A stretch of 20,829 bases of DNA, taken from NCBI GenBank assembly GCA_020025395.1, contig JAHHSE010000012.1, forward strand, positions 1 through 20,829, in the 5' to 3' direction. The position numbers and the translations under genes are program-made. Within the stretch, counting starts at the first letter, position 1; each line of letters starts with the position of its first letter. The notes under the pieces are model-generated. The model made no database searches. It saw nothing but the letters and a program-made list of their open reading frames with translations, and was not told the DNA's origin. This document shows, in pieces, positions 1 to 7,602 of the stretch. This DNA comes from Oscillospiraceae bacterium. GTDB taxonomy: Bacteria; Bacillota; Clostridia; Oscillospirales; Oscillospiraceae.

Positions 1-23
1 TGCGAAAAAAACCCGGCTTGTGC

Positions 24-54
24 TTGACGCACAGCCAGGTTTCTCGACAGTCTG
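24..54 (+). repeat. Dispersed terminator-tail motif, copy 1
   Basis: TTGACGCAC (24-32), a 7-nt gap, then TTTCTCGACAGTCTG (40-54). Positions 7224-7254 hold the same arrangement with one mismatch in the tail and the 9-mer inverted. A GTGC-TTGAC-GCAC hairpin (20-32) precedes the T-rich tail, so this is probably the 3' end of a transcript from a gene left of the window. The function of the tail is unknown. Confidence 0.5.
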
Positions 55-56
55 AC

Positions 57-94
57 AAAGAAGAAGACCGGCCCATGGGCCGGTCTTCTTCTTT
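57..94. terminator. Bidirectional intrinsic terminator (38-bp perfect palindrome)
   Basis: Every base from 57 to 94 pairs about the centre at 75/76. The core is GACCGGCCC/GGGCCGGTC, and each arm ends in TCTTCTTCTTT in its own reading direction. It lies between whatever enters from the left on the plus strand and the small minus-strand ORF ending at 110, so it can serve both. Confidence 0.75.
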
Positions 95-109
95 GTGGAG
101 GTAGAAAAT

Positions 110-256
110 TCAGGCAGCTTTGACCATGGCAAGGAATGCCCGCCAGGGGCTGCCCGTCCAAACCTCTCTGGCCTTCTGCATGGCAGGTGCCATCCCATAC
201 CACTCCCGCAGAGCGGCCATCCTCTCCTGGTCCTTCATGTTAAACAGCTTCATCAT
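110..256 (-). CDS. Small hypothetical protein, 48 aa
   Basis: The ORF begins with tandem ATG codons (Met-Met-Lys-Leu-Phe) and has an AAAGGAG ribosome binding site about 8 nt upstream on the minus strand. It encodes 48 residues, many charged or aromatic (REWYGMAP, VWTGSPWRAFL), with no signal peptide or clear membrane segment. I do not recognise the family. It is transcribed away from the LysR gene, has a TTTACT-N17-TATCCT promoter of its own (331-336 and 308-313, read on the minus strand), and ends before a strong terminator. The ribosome binding site, promoter and terminator together make it a plausible gene. As the divergent neighbour of a LysR regulator it is a candidate target, but that is inference. 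Confidence 0.55.
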   Translation of the reverse strand: MMKLFNMKDQERMAALREWYGMAPAMQKAREVWTGSPWRAFLAMVKAA

Positions 257-287
257 AACGAACACTCCTTTCTCGTCGGCCACAGCC

Positions 288-317
288 TTGACTTACCTTA
301 CACTCATAGGATACAAT
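288..317 (+). promoter_or_regulatory. Promoter of the LysR-type regulator gene
   Basis: TTGACT (288-293), an 18-bp spacer, and TACAAT (312-317) lie about 60 nt before the LysR start. The minus-strand promoter of the 48-aa ORF overlaps it, with its -10 hexamer at 308-313. The two promoters are therefore face to face, as is common for autoregulated LysR genes. Confidence 0.6.
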
Positions 318-332
318 AAAAACATCCATGAG
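303..332. promoter_or_regulatory. Candidate LysR operator (inverted repeat over both promoters)
   Basis: CTCATAGGAT (303-312), 11 nt, then ATCCATGAG (324-332). The arms are complementary except for one extra A in the left arm. The element overlaps the -10 boxes of both divergent promoters and the -35 of the minus one. LysR-type regulators bind interrupted dyads with an AT-rich centre of about 11 bp, which fits, but the link to this regulator is inferred from position only. Confidence 0.5.
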
Positions 333-379
333 TAAAGAGAATAAAAATCATAATATCGATGCGAAAAAGGAATGATAAA

Positions 380-1273
380 ATGGATGTCAGCAAATATGAA
401 GTGTTCCTCCAGGTGGTGGATCAGGGGAACCTGACCCGGGCGGCGGAGGCGCTTGGATATACCCAGTCCGCGGTCAGCCGGATCGTGGCGGATTTGGAGC
501 GGGAGTGGCAGCTGACCCTGCTGACCAGAGGGAGGACCGGAGTGGTCCTGACTGCGGCGGGAGAGGATCTTCTCCCCCATATCCGAGGGGTCTGCAATGC
601 CCAGCGGGAATTGGAGGAAGGGGTGGGGGAGCTGCATGGACTCACTTTCGGCACGGTGCGGGTGGGTTCCTTCAGCAGCACCTCGGTCCACTGGCTCCCC
701 CCAATGATGAAATCCTTTCTGTCCAAGTATCCAAATATCCGCTTTGAGATCCTCACCGCCACCGAGTATCGGCAGATCGAGGATTGGATCGCGGGGGGAC
801 AGGTGGACTGCGGCTTTATTGCCCTGCCCATCGTCCAAGAGCTGGAGACCGTCTTCCTCCGCCGGGATATGCACATGGCGGTCCTGCCTGCGGACCATCC
901 TCTGGCCCGGGGGAAGAGCTATCCCATCAGCCGCTTTGCCCAGGATCCTTTTATCAAGCTGGAGGATGATCGGGATCGGGAGATCGTGAGTATTATGGAG
1001 AGGCTCCAGGTAAAGCCCAATCTCCGCTATCAGGTGAATGACGACTACTCGGCCATGTCCATGGTGGAGTGCGGACTGGGGGTCAGCGCTCTGACCTGGC
1101 TGGTGGTGCAGCGGACCCCTTACCGGGTGGTCACCCTCCCTTTGGACCCGCCCCAATACCGGGACATTGCCCTGGCGGCCCGATCCTTTGAAGCCCTCTC
1201 CCCCGTCGCCGCCCGGTTTGTGGACCATGTAAAAGAATGGATTCAGGAGGAACAAGAGCGAATAGGACTCTAA
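380..1273 (+). CDS. LysR family transcriptional regulator
   Basis: A 297-residue protein of normal LysR length. The winged helix-turn-helix is residues 1-60 (FLQVVDQGNLTRAAEALGY, then TQSAVSRIVADLE). The substrate-binding domain runs from about residue 90 (GTVRVGSFSSTSVHWLPPMM) to the end. I start it at ATG 380, not the in-frame ATG at 359, because AAGGA lies at 367-371 and LysR proteins usually begin right before the first helix. It diverges from the 48-aa ORF and probably controls itself. The effector is not predictable. No clear terminator follows; the next 310 nt are AT-rich. Confidence 0.92.
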   Translation: MDVSKYEVFLQVVDQGNLTRAAEALGYTQSAVSRIVADLEREWQLTLLTRGRTGVVLTAAGEDLLPHIRGVCNAQRELEEGVGELHGLTFGTVRVGSFSSTSVHWLPPMMKSFLSKYPNIRFEILTATEYRQIEDWIAGGQVDCGFIALPIVQELETVFLRRDMHMAVLPADHPLARGKSYPISRFAQDPFIKLEDDRDREIVSIMERLQVKPNLRYQVNDDYSAMSMVECGLGVSALTWLVVQRTPYRVVTLPLDPPQYRDIALAARSFEALSPVAARFVDHVKEWIQEEQERIGL

Positions 1274-1583
1274 AAGAAGGGATTTTAAGAGAAAATTATG
1301 GTTAAAAGAACGAAAATTCGGTTTCTGTATGTCAAAAGATAGGTTCTGCATGAGAATAGATTGGGAAGAGAAGAATTAATGTATTTTTTCATACCTGTGA
1401 GGACGGTTTTAAGGGGAATGAGAGAAAAAAAGGACAAAAAGAGGATGGATTTGGGATTCTTTTCCTGCTTTTTTGATTTGAAATCAGATTAAGTTTGAAA
1501 TAAAATGGTTCCGCAGGGAACGATAATTCCGATTAAATTGTGAATAATATTTTTAAATTCTCTATTTTTGTAGCATTTTTCTG
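1274..1583. other. AT-rich intergenic stretch, no gene seen
   Basis: About 310 nt, clearly richer in A and T than the flanking genes. The only structure I see is a short hairpin, GTTCC-GCAG-GGAAC, at about 1509-1522. No ORF with a ribosome binding site is present on either strand. Confidence 0.6.
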
Positions 1584-1612
1584 TTGCCTTTGTTTTTAAT
1601 TTGAATTACAAT
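1584..1612 (+). promoter_or_regulatory. Promoter of the trmL-glycolysis operon
   Basis: TTGCCT (1584-1589), a 17-bp spacer, TACAAT (1607-1612). The predicted transcription start near 1619 leaves a leader of about 20 nt before the GGAGG ribosome binding site at 1627-1631. It argues against translation starting at the in-frame TTG at 1601, which would lie upstream of the transcript. Confidence 0.5.
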
Positions 1613-1639
1613 TGCCAAGGTGGAACGGAGGCGAAAGTA

Positions 1640-2137
1640 ATTCTTAATATTGTATTGGTAGAGCCTGAGATTCCCATGAACACCGGGAACATTGCCCGAA
1701 CCTGTGCCGCAACCAGAAGCCGTCTGCATCTGATCCGGCCCTTGGGGTTCGATATTTCGGATAAGGCGGTAAAACGGGCGGGACTGGACTACTGGCCCAT
1801 GGTGGATCTCTCGGTCTATGAAAATCTGGATGACTTTTTTGCCGGAAATTCGGCCGCCGATCGGTGGCTGGCCACCACAAAGGCCCCACGGGCCTATCAT
1901 CAAGCGGAGTTCCGGGATGGGTGCTGGTTGTTTTTCGGGAAGGAGACCGCGGGACTTCCCGAAGACTTTCGGAGGGCCAATCAGGACCGGTGTATCCGAA
2001 TCCCCATGAGGCCGGATGCCCGCAGCTTGAATTTAGCGAATTCCGTTGCAGTCATCACCTATGAGGCCCTGCGTCAAATCGGCTTTCCCAACCTTTCCGG
2101 GGAGGGAGAAATGGCAGAGCGGGACCGTCAGAACTGA
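1640..2137 (+). CDS. trmL: tRNA (cytidine(34)-2'-O)-methyltransferase
   Basis: A SPOUT-class methyltransferase that 2'-O-methylates the wobble nucleotide of certain leucine tRNAs using S-adenosylmethionine. It has 165 residues (E. coli TrmL has 157). The N-terminus LNIVLVEPEIPMNTGNIART and the C-terminal knot FGKETAGLPEDF...RIPMRPDARSLNLANSVAVI are family hallmarks. The best start is ATT at 1640: GGAGG lies 8 nt upstream, and decoding ATT as Met gives M-L-N-I-V-L, the family N-terminus. No ATG, GTG or TTG fits; TTG 1601 has no ribosome binding site. The stop overlaps the ribosome binding site of pgk, so it is the head of the glycolytic operon. Function is well supported; the start codon is unusual. 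Confidence 0.9.
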   Translation: MLNIVLVEPEIPMNTGNIARTCAATRSRLHLIRPLGFDISDKAVKRAGLDYWPMVDLSVYENLDDFFAGNSAADRWLATTKAPRAYHQAEFRDGCWLFFGKETAGLPEDFRRANQDRCIRIPMRPDARSLNLANSVAVITYEALRQIGFPNLSGEGEMAERDRQN

Positions 2138-2150
2138 AAGGAGACGCAGT

Positions 2151-3341
2151 ATGAACTACAATAAGAAGACCGTGACCGATGTGGATGTGAGTGGAAAAAA
2201 AGTCCTTCTGCGCTGTGACTTTAATGTGCCCCAGGATAAGACCACCCGAGCCATCACAGATGACAAGCGCATCCGGGCGGCCCTTCCCACCATTCAGTAC
2301 CTGCTGGATCAGAACGCGGCTGTGATCGCCTGTTCCCACCTGGGCAAGCCCAAGGGAGAGGTAAAGCCGGAGCTGACCCTGGCCCCTGTGGCCAAGCGGC
2401 TGTCTGAGCTGCTGGGCCGTGAGGTGATTTTTGCATCAGATACCATTGGACCGGACGCCCAGGCCAAGGCCCAGGCTCTGAAGCCCGGACAGATCCTCCT
2501 GCTGGAGAATCTGCGCTTTGACATCGGGGAGGAGAAGAATAAGCCGGAGTTTGCCAAGGCTCTGGCTGATCTGGCCCAGGTCTATGTGTCCGACGCCTTC
2601 GGCACGGTGCACCGTGCCCACGCCTCCACCGCCGGAGTGGCGGCCTATCTGCCCGCCGTATCCGGCTTCCTGATCCAGAAGGAGCTGGAGATCATGGGCG
2701 GCGCCCTGAACAATCCCAAGCGCCCCTTTGTGGCGGTGCTGGGCGGTGCCAAGGTGAGCGACAAGATCGGCGTGATCAACAACCTGCTGGAAAAGGCGGA
2801 CGCCATCATCATCGGCGGCGGCATGGCCTATACCTTCAAGAAGGCCCAGGGCTTGGAGATCGGGACCTCCCTCTGTGAGGAGGATAAGCTGGACTATGCC
2901 AGGGAGATGATCGCCAAGGCCGAGGAGAAGGGGGTGAAGTTCCTTCTGCCCACCGACAACCTGTGCGCCAGGGAATTTTCCAACGATGCCGAGCCTGTTC
3001 TGACGGAGGGGGATATCCCCGAAGGACTCATGGGCATGGACATCGGCCCCAAGAGCAGAGAGATCTTCTGCGATGCGGTAAAGGGAGCGGGGACCGTGGT
3101 TTGGAACGGCCCCATGGGGGTCTTTGAGTTCCCCGCCTTTGCCGAGGGCACCCGGGCCATGGCCAAGGCCCTGGCCGAGAGCGGGGCCATCACCATTGTG
3201 GGGGGAGGAGATTCCGCCGCCGCGGTGGAGCAGCTGGGCTTTGCCGGGGAGATTACCCACATCTCCACCGGCGGGGGAGCTTCCCTGGAGTTTTTGGAAG
3301 GATTGGAGCTGCCCGGAGTGGCCTGTCTGCTGGACAAATAA
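2151..3341 (+). CDS. pgk: Phosphoglycerate kinase
   Basis: Cytosolic glycolytic enzyme: 1,3-bisphosphoglycerate + ADP to 3-phosphoglycerate + ATP. It has 396 residues, the normal bacterial length. The substrate-binding N-domain shows RCDFNVP (21-27) and SHLGKPKG (62-69). The nucleotide domain shows VAVLGGAKVSDKIGVI, a hinge near WNGPMGVFE, and the C-terminal GGGDSAAAVEQLG (351-363) and GGGASLEFLEG. It starts at ATG 2151 with AAAGGAG at 2137-2143. Thirteen nt separate it from the trmL stop and 16 nt from tpiA, so they are co-transcribed. It is the first glycolytic gene here; gap, which often precedes pgk in Firmicutes, is absent. Confidence 0.98.
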   Translation: MNYNKKTVTDVDVSGKKVLLRCDFNVPQDKTTRAITDDKRIRAALPTIQYLLDQNAAVIACSHLGKPKGEVKPELTLAPVAKRLSELLGREVIFASDTIGPDAQAKAQALKPGQILLLENLRFDIGEEKNKPEFAKALADLAQVYVSDAFGTVHRAHASTAGVAAYLPAVSGFLIQKELEIMGGALNNPKRPFVAVLGGAKVSDKIGVINNLLEKADAIIIGGGMAYTFKKAQGLEIGTSLCEEDKLDYAREMIAKAEEKGVKFLLPTDNLCAREFSNDAEPVLTEGDIPEGLMGMDIGPKSREIFCDAVKGAGTVVWNGPMGVFEFPAFAEGTRAMAKALAESGAITIVGGGDSAAAVEQLGFAGEITHISTGGGASLEFLEGLELPGVACLLDK

Positions 3342-3357
3342 TTGGGGGGAAGCATAT

Positions 3358-4131
3358 ATGAATCGTCGTTATAGAAAAACCATCATCGCCGGCAACTGGA
3401 AGATGAACAAGACCCTGTCCGAGATGAAGGCCTATGCGGAGGAAATCCACTCCATCATGCCCAAGGGCAAGTGGTGTGAGACCGTGCTTTGTGTCCCTTT
3501 TGTAAACATTCCCTCTGCTGTACGGCTGTTCAAGGACTGCCACATCTCCGTGGGGGCCCAGAACTGCCACTATGAAAAGAGCGGGGCCTACACCGGAGAG
3601 GTCACCGCGGAGATGCTCAAGGAGGTGGGGGTCAAGTATGTGATCCTGGGCCACTCCGAGCGTCGGCAGTACTATAATGAGACGGATTTTACGGTGAATA
3701 AAAAGGTGCACGCCGTGCTGGAGGCCGGACTTCAGCCCATCATCTGCGTGGGTGAAAGCCTGGAGCAGCGGGAGGCGGCGACCACCATGGAGATCATCAC
3801 CTATCAGGTGAAGGCCGCCCTGGCCGGCGTGCCCTCTGACAAGATGCGCCGGGTGATCATTGCCTATGAGCCCCTGTGGGCCATTGGAACCGGACGGACT
3901 GCCACAGCCGAGCAGGCCGGAGAGGTTTGTGAGGGCATCCGGGCCGTGATCCGGAAGCTGTACGGTGCCCGGATCGCACGGGCCGTCACCATCCAGTATG
4001 GCGGCTCCATGAATGCCAAGAATGCCCATGAGCTGCTGGCCCAGCCCGATGTGGACGGAGGCCTGATCGGCGGAGCCGCCCTAAAGCCCGCCGACTTCAC
4101 CGCCATTGTCCAGGCGGCCAACCAGGAATAA
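3358..4131 (+). CDS. tpiA: Triosephosphate isomerase
   Basis: Interconverts dihydroxyacetone phosphate and glyceraldehyde 3-phosphate in the cytosol. 257 residues, a single TIM barrel. The catalytic residues are all present: Lys15 in GNWKMN, His99 in GHSERR, and Glu171 in AYEPLWAIGTG. The phosphate-binding YGGSMNAKN and GGLIGGAAL segments lie near the C-terminus. ATG 3358 has a GGGGGGA ribosome binding site at 3344-3350. It sits 16 nt after pgk and 26 nt before gpmI, within the operon. Confidence 0.98.
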   Translation: MNRRYRKTIIAGNWKMNKTLSEMKAYAEEIHSIMPKGKWCETVLCVPFVNIPSAVRLFKDCHISVGAQNCHYEKSGAYTGEVTAEMLKEVGVKYVILGHSERRQYYNETDFTVNKKVHAVLEAGLQPIICVGESLEQREAATTMEIITYQVKAALAGVPSDKMRRVIIAYEPLWAIGTGRTATAEQAGEVCEGIRAVIRKLYGARIARAVTIQYGGSMNAKNAHELLAQPDVDGGLIGGAALKPADFTAIVQAANQE

Positions 4132-4157
4132 ACGGAACACAGGCGAAAGGGTTTATT

Positions 4158-5678
4158 ATGAAGAAACCAACAACACTGATTATCATGGACGGCTTCGGCC
4201 TGGCCCCGGAGGGGGCCGGAAACGCCATCCGGGACGCAAAGACCCCGGTGCTGGACCGGCTCTTTGAGGAAAATCCCTGCTGTAAGCTCTCGGCCTCCGG
4301 CCTGGATGTGGGCCTGCCTGAGGGCCAGATGGGAAATTCCGAGGTGGGCCATACCAACATCGGAGCGGGACGGGTGGTCTTCCAGGACCTGCCCCGGATC
4401 TCTCTGGCGGTAAAGGATGGCTCCTTCTTCCGAAACGAAGCCTATCAAAAGGCCGTTGCCAACTGCAAGGAGAAGAACAGCGCCTTCCACATCTTCGGTC
4501 TGCTCTCTGACGGCGGGGTACACAGCCACATCGACCATATCTTTGCCCTGCTGGAGCTTGCAAAGCGGGAGGGACTCACCCGGGTCTACCTCCACGCCTT
4601 CCTGGACGGACGGGATGTCCCCCCCTCCTCCGGCAAGGAGTTTGTCGCCGCCGCCGCCGCCAAGTGCAGGGAGCTGGGTGTGGGGCAGATTGCCACCCTC
4701 TCCGGCCGGTATTACGCCATGGACCGCGACAAGCGGTGGGAGCGGCTGGAAAAAGCCTATCAGGCCATTGTCTGCGGAGAGGCCCCCTTCCAGCCCGATC
4801 CCGTGGCTGCGGTGGAGGCCTCCTATGAGGCCGGGGTGACCGATGAGTTCCTGGTCCCCGTCATCTGCGCCCGGGATGCCAGGGTGAAGGAAAATGACAG
4901 TGTGGTCTTCGCGAATTTCCGCCCGGACCGGGCAAGAGAGATCACCCGTGCCATTGCGGACCCGGACTTTGACGGCTTTGTCCGTCCCCAAGGCTGGTTC
5001 CCCACCTGCTATATCTGTACCACCGAATACGATGCCTCTATGCCCAATGTGACAGTGGCCTTCCCCCATCGGGAACTGGAAAACATTTTTGGAGCATATA
5101 TCTCCAGCCTGGGCCTGACGCAGCTCCGCATTGCGGAGACAGAGAAATATGCCCATGTGACCTTCTTCTTTAACGGGGGAGAGGAGAAGACCTTCCCCGG
5201 AGAGGATCGGGTGCTGGTGGACTCACCCAAGGTGGCCACCTATGACAAGAAGCCCGACATGAGCGCGGAGGAGGTTACCGCAAAATGTGTGGAGCGGATT
5301 GAGAGCGGCAAATATGATGTGGTCATCCTGAACTTCGCAAACTGCGATATGGTGGGCCATACCGGCGTGTTTGAGGCCGCCCGTCAGGCGGTGGAAACGG
5401 TGGATTCCTGTGTGGGACGGGTGGTGGAAGCCACCTCCAAGATGGGAGGCGTCTCCCTCATCACCGCAGACCACGGCAACGCCGAGCGGATGCTGGACAA
5501 AGACGGAATCACCCCCTTCACCGCCCATACCACCAATTTGGTTCCCTTCTGCGTGGTGGGGGCCAAGGTGGGGCTTAGAGACGGCAAGCTGGCGGATATC
5601 GCCCCCACCATGCTGGACCTTATGGGACTGAAAAAGCCGGAGGAGATGGACGGAAAAAGCCTGCTCCTCCCTCTGTAA
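4158..5678 (+). CDS. gpmI: 2,3-bisphosphoglycerate-independent phosphoglycerate mutase
   Basis: Converts 3-phosphoglycerate to 2-phosphoglycerate through a phosphoserine intermediate, with Mn(II). 506 residues, usual for the family. The metal site near the N-terminus (LIIMDGFGL) and the catalytic Ser61 in GNSEVGHTNIGAGR are visible. So are HAFLDGRDVPP, FRPDRAREI, and the C-terminal phosphatase-like metal motifs NFANCDMVGHTG and TADHGNAE. ATG 4158 follows AAAGGG at about 4145-4150. It lies between tpiA (26 nt) and eno (60 nt) in the operon. Confidence 0.97.
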   Translation: MKKPTTLIIMDGFGLAPEGAGNAIRDAKTPVLDRLFEENPCCKLSASGLDVGLPEGQMGNSEVGHTNIGAGRVVFQDLPRISLAVKDGSFFRNEAYQKAVANCKEKNSAFHIFGLLSDGGVHSHIDHIFALLELAKREGLTRVYLHAFLDGRDVPPSSGKEFVAAAAAKCRELGVGQIATLSGRYYAMDRDKRWERLEKAYQAIVCGEAPFQPDPVAAVEASYEAGVTDEFLVPVICARDARVKENDSVVFANFRPDRAREITRAIADPDFDGFVRPQGWFPTCYICTTEYDASMPNVTVAFPHRELENIFGAYISSLGLTQLRIAETEKYAHVTFFFNGGEEKTFPGEDRVLVDSPKVATYDKKPDMSAEEVTAKCVERIESGKYDVVILNFANCDMVGHTGVFEAARQAVETVDSCVGRVVEATSKMGGVSLITADHGNAERMLDKDGITPFTAHTTNLVPFCVVGAKVGLRDGKLADIAPTMLDLMGLKKPEEMDGKSLLLPL

Positions 5679-5738
5679 ACTGGCTTCACCCGCAGCGAAT
5701 TTAAATGTATCCGAACATCTGAAAGGAGATCGAAGAGC

Positions 5739-7040
5739 ATGAAGCAGATCATTGAAATCGTAGACATTCTTGGACGGGAGATTCTGGATTCCCGAGGCAA
5801 CCCCACCGTGGAGGTTGAGGTCTATCTGGAGGACGGGGTTGTGGGCCGTGCGGCTGTCCCCTCCGGTGCTTCCACCGGCATCTATGAGGCCTGTGAGCTT
5901 CGGGACGGCGACAAGGGCCGCTATCAGGGCAAGGGTGTCCTCCAGGCGGTGGACCATGTGAACAAGGAGATTGCCGAATGCCTCATCGGCATGAATGTTC
6001 TGGATCAGACCGCCATTGATAAGGCTCTCATTGACCTGGACGGCACCCCAAACAAGACCAACATGGGCGCAAACGCCATCCTGGGTGCCTCTCTGGCCTG
6101 CGCCAAGGCGGCTGCCGAGAGCCTTGGAACCAGCCTGTATAACTATATCGGCGGCGTGAACGCCAAGACCCTTCCTGTGCCTATGATGAACATCCTCAAT
6201 GGCGGCGCTCACGCCTCCAACAATGTGGATATTCAGGAGTTCATGATCCTGCCCGTCTCCGCTCCCAGCTGGAGAGAGGCCCTTCGGATGTGCGCCGAGG
6301 TCTTCCACACTCTGAAGACCGTGCTGAAGGAAAACGGAACCCCCGCCTCCGGCGTGGGGGATGAGGGCGGCTATGCCCCCAACCTCAAGAAGGATGAGGA
6401 TGCCTTTAAGTGCATCATCGCCGCCATTGAAAAGGCCGGCTACAAGCCCGGAGAGGACTTCAAGATCGCCATTGACGCCGCAGTGTCCGACTGGTGGAAC
6501 AAGGAGACCGAGTGCTATGACCTGCCCAAGGCAAAGAAGTCCATGACCCGTCAGCAAATGGTCAATATGTGGAAAAAGTTCGTGGACACCTACCCCATCA
6601 TCTCCCTGGAGGACTGTATGGGTGAGGATGACTGGGAGGGCTGGGCCATGCTCACCAAGGCCCTGGGCGACCGGGTCCAGCTGGTGGGCGACGACCTCTT
6701 CGTCACCAACACCGAGCGGGTGAAGATGGGCCTTGAGAAGCATGTAGCCAACTCCGTCCTCATCAAGGTCAACCAGATCGGCACCCTCACCGAGACGCTG
6801 GACACCATTCAGATGGCCAACCGGGCCGGATACACCACCGTGGTCTCCCACCGCTCCGGCGAGACCGAGGACACCACCATTGCCGACCTGGTGGTGGCCA
6901 TGAACGCCGGTCAGATTAAGACCGGCGCCCCCAGCCGCACCGACCGTGTGGCCAAGTATAATCAGCTTATCCGCATCGAGGAGGAGCTGGGAGATGCGGC
7001 CCAGTATCTGGGCAACGACGCCTTCTTCAATCTCAAGTAA
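5739..7040 (+). CDS. eno: Enolase (phosphopyruvate hydratase)
   Basis: Dehydrates 2-phosphoglycerate to phosphoenolpyruvate; Mg-dependent, cytosolic. 433 residues. The substrate loop SGASTGIYEA is at 42-51, general acid/base Glu209 is in GVGDEGGYAP, and the metal ligands are Asp246 (KIAIDAA), Glu291 (ISLEDCMGEDDW) and Asp318 (LVGDDLFVTN). The catalytic base is Lys343 (LIKVNQIGT), and SHRSGETEDTTIADL is intact. ATG 5739 has GAAAGGAG upstream. It is the last operon gene; two long hairpins follow. Confidence 0.98.
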   Translation: MKQIIEIVDILGREILDSRGNPTVEVEVYLEDGVVGRAAVPSGASTGIYEACELRDGDKGRYQGKGVLQAVDHVNKEIAECLIGMNVLDQTAIDKALIDLDGTPNKTNMGANAILGASLACAKAAAESLGTSLYNYIGGVNAKTLPVPMMNILNGGAHASNNVDIQEFMILPVSAPSWREALRMCAEVFHTLKTVLKENGTPASGVGDEGGYAPNLKKDEDAFKCIIAAIEKAGYKPGEDFKIAIDAAVSDWWNKETECYDLPKAKKSMTRQQMVNMWKKFVDTYPIISLEDCMGEDDWEGWAMLTKALGDRVQLVGDDLFVTNTERVKMGLEKHVANSVLIKVNQIGTLTETLDTIQMANRAGYTTVVSHRSGETEDTTIADLVVAMNAGQIKTGAPSRTDRVAKYNQLIRIEEELGDAAQYLGNDAFFNLK

Positions 7041-7083
7041 AAAGCCCGTTTCCGCCCGGATGAAAGGCGGCGGTTTGAAAAAA

Positions 7084-7116
7084 AGGAACCAACACAGAAT
7101 TTCTGTGTTGGTTCCT
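7084..7116 (+). terminator. Hairpin after eno (16-bp stem, no forward U-tract)
   Basis: Arms 7084-7099 and 7101-7116 are perfectly complementary around one base (AGGAACCAACACAGAA and its complement). A run of seven A precedes it, so on the minus strand it looks like a proper terminator, but the forward side continues CAGCC without T. It may block 3' exonucleases or terminate weakly at the end of the operon. Confidence 0.55.
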
Positions 7117-7127
7117 CAGCCTGTCAA

Positions 7128-7164
7128 AGAACCCCTGTTTTCATGAGGCGAAAACAGGGGTTCT
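7128..7164 (+). terminator. Second hairpin after eno (15-bp stem)
   Basis: AGAACCCCTGTTTTC (7128-7142), a 7-nt loop, and the complement at 7150-7164. It too lacks a following T-tract. A shorter GGGGCG-GGCTT-CGCCCC hairpin (7175-7191) comes next. Confidence 0.5.
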
Positions 7165-7223
7165 GGTCCTATTTGGGGCGGGCTTCGCCCCCTCGCGCTC
7201 CCCCACCGAGTGGACAATCCTGT

Positions 7224-7254
7224 GTGCGTCAATTTGGGGTTTTTCGACAGTCTG
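7224..7254 (+). repeat. Dispersed terminator-tail motif, copy 2
   Basis: GTGCGTCAA (7224-7232), 7 nt, then TTTTTCGACAGTCTG (7240-7254). It matches the arrangement at 24-54 with the 9-mer inverted and one mismatch in the tail. It ends the hairpin-rich region behind eno and may be where its transcript finally terminates. Confidence 0.5.
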
Positions 7255-7560
7255 GTTTTGTATATTTAACGGATGATCGGCGGATAAAAGAGAAGAATAG
7301 GAAGCGGCAATCCGCAGCATCCCTTACCGTGCGGCACGAATCCTTGGTGTGGGGCTGTAAAAGCTCCGCCTCTTATCATACGGGGACATCAAAAAGAGGG
7401 AAGTCCGAAACAGCGTCAGGAGATGGGACCGCACAGAAAAAACATCAAATGACACCGGAATATTCCACATCCGAGCGGTATGACAGGTCAGGGGATGAAA
7501 AATTCCGGGCTTCCTCCCACTGAATTTATGGAATTCGACGGAAGTTTATAATCCGGCCCC
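7255..7560. other. Intergenic stretch between eno and feoB, no gene seen
   Basis: An open frame at 7143-7523 would encode 126 residues. It has no ribosome binding site at its start, begins inside a hairpin and is low-complexity basic/Ser-rich, so I do not accept it. No RNA family was recognised. The stretch is less GC-rich than the genes. Confidence 0.5.
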
Positions 7561-7566
7561 AGATGC

Positions 7567-7595
7567 TTGACAAACAGAGCTGAATGGGATATGAT
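7567..7595 (+). promoter_or_regulatory. feoB promoter
   Basis: TTGACA (7567-7572), exactly 17 bp, TATGAT (7590-7595). Transcription should begin near 7602, giving a leader of about 205 nt before feoB. Two operator-like repeats lie right at and after the start point. Confidence 0.8.
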
Positions 7596-7602
7596 GGATA
7601 AC

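Noticed and set aside
293..1351. A 352-residue minus-strand frame opposite the LysR gene
   Set aside because: The plus-strand LysR has a complete HTH and effector domain, a ribosome binding site and a promoter; the minus frame has none of these.
5223..6851. A 542-residue minus-strand frame opposite eno and the end of gpmI
   Set aside because: Antisense shadow of highly conserved glycolytic genes; no ribosome binding site and no family resemblance.
7143..7523. A 126-residue plus-strand frame between eno and feoB
   Set aside because: It starts inside a hairpin, has no ribosome binding site, and its product is basic, Ser-rich and unlike any family.
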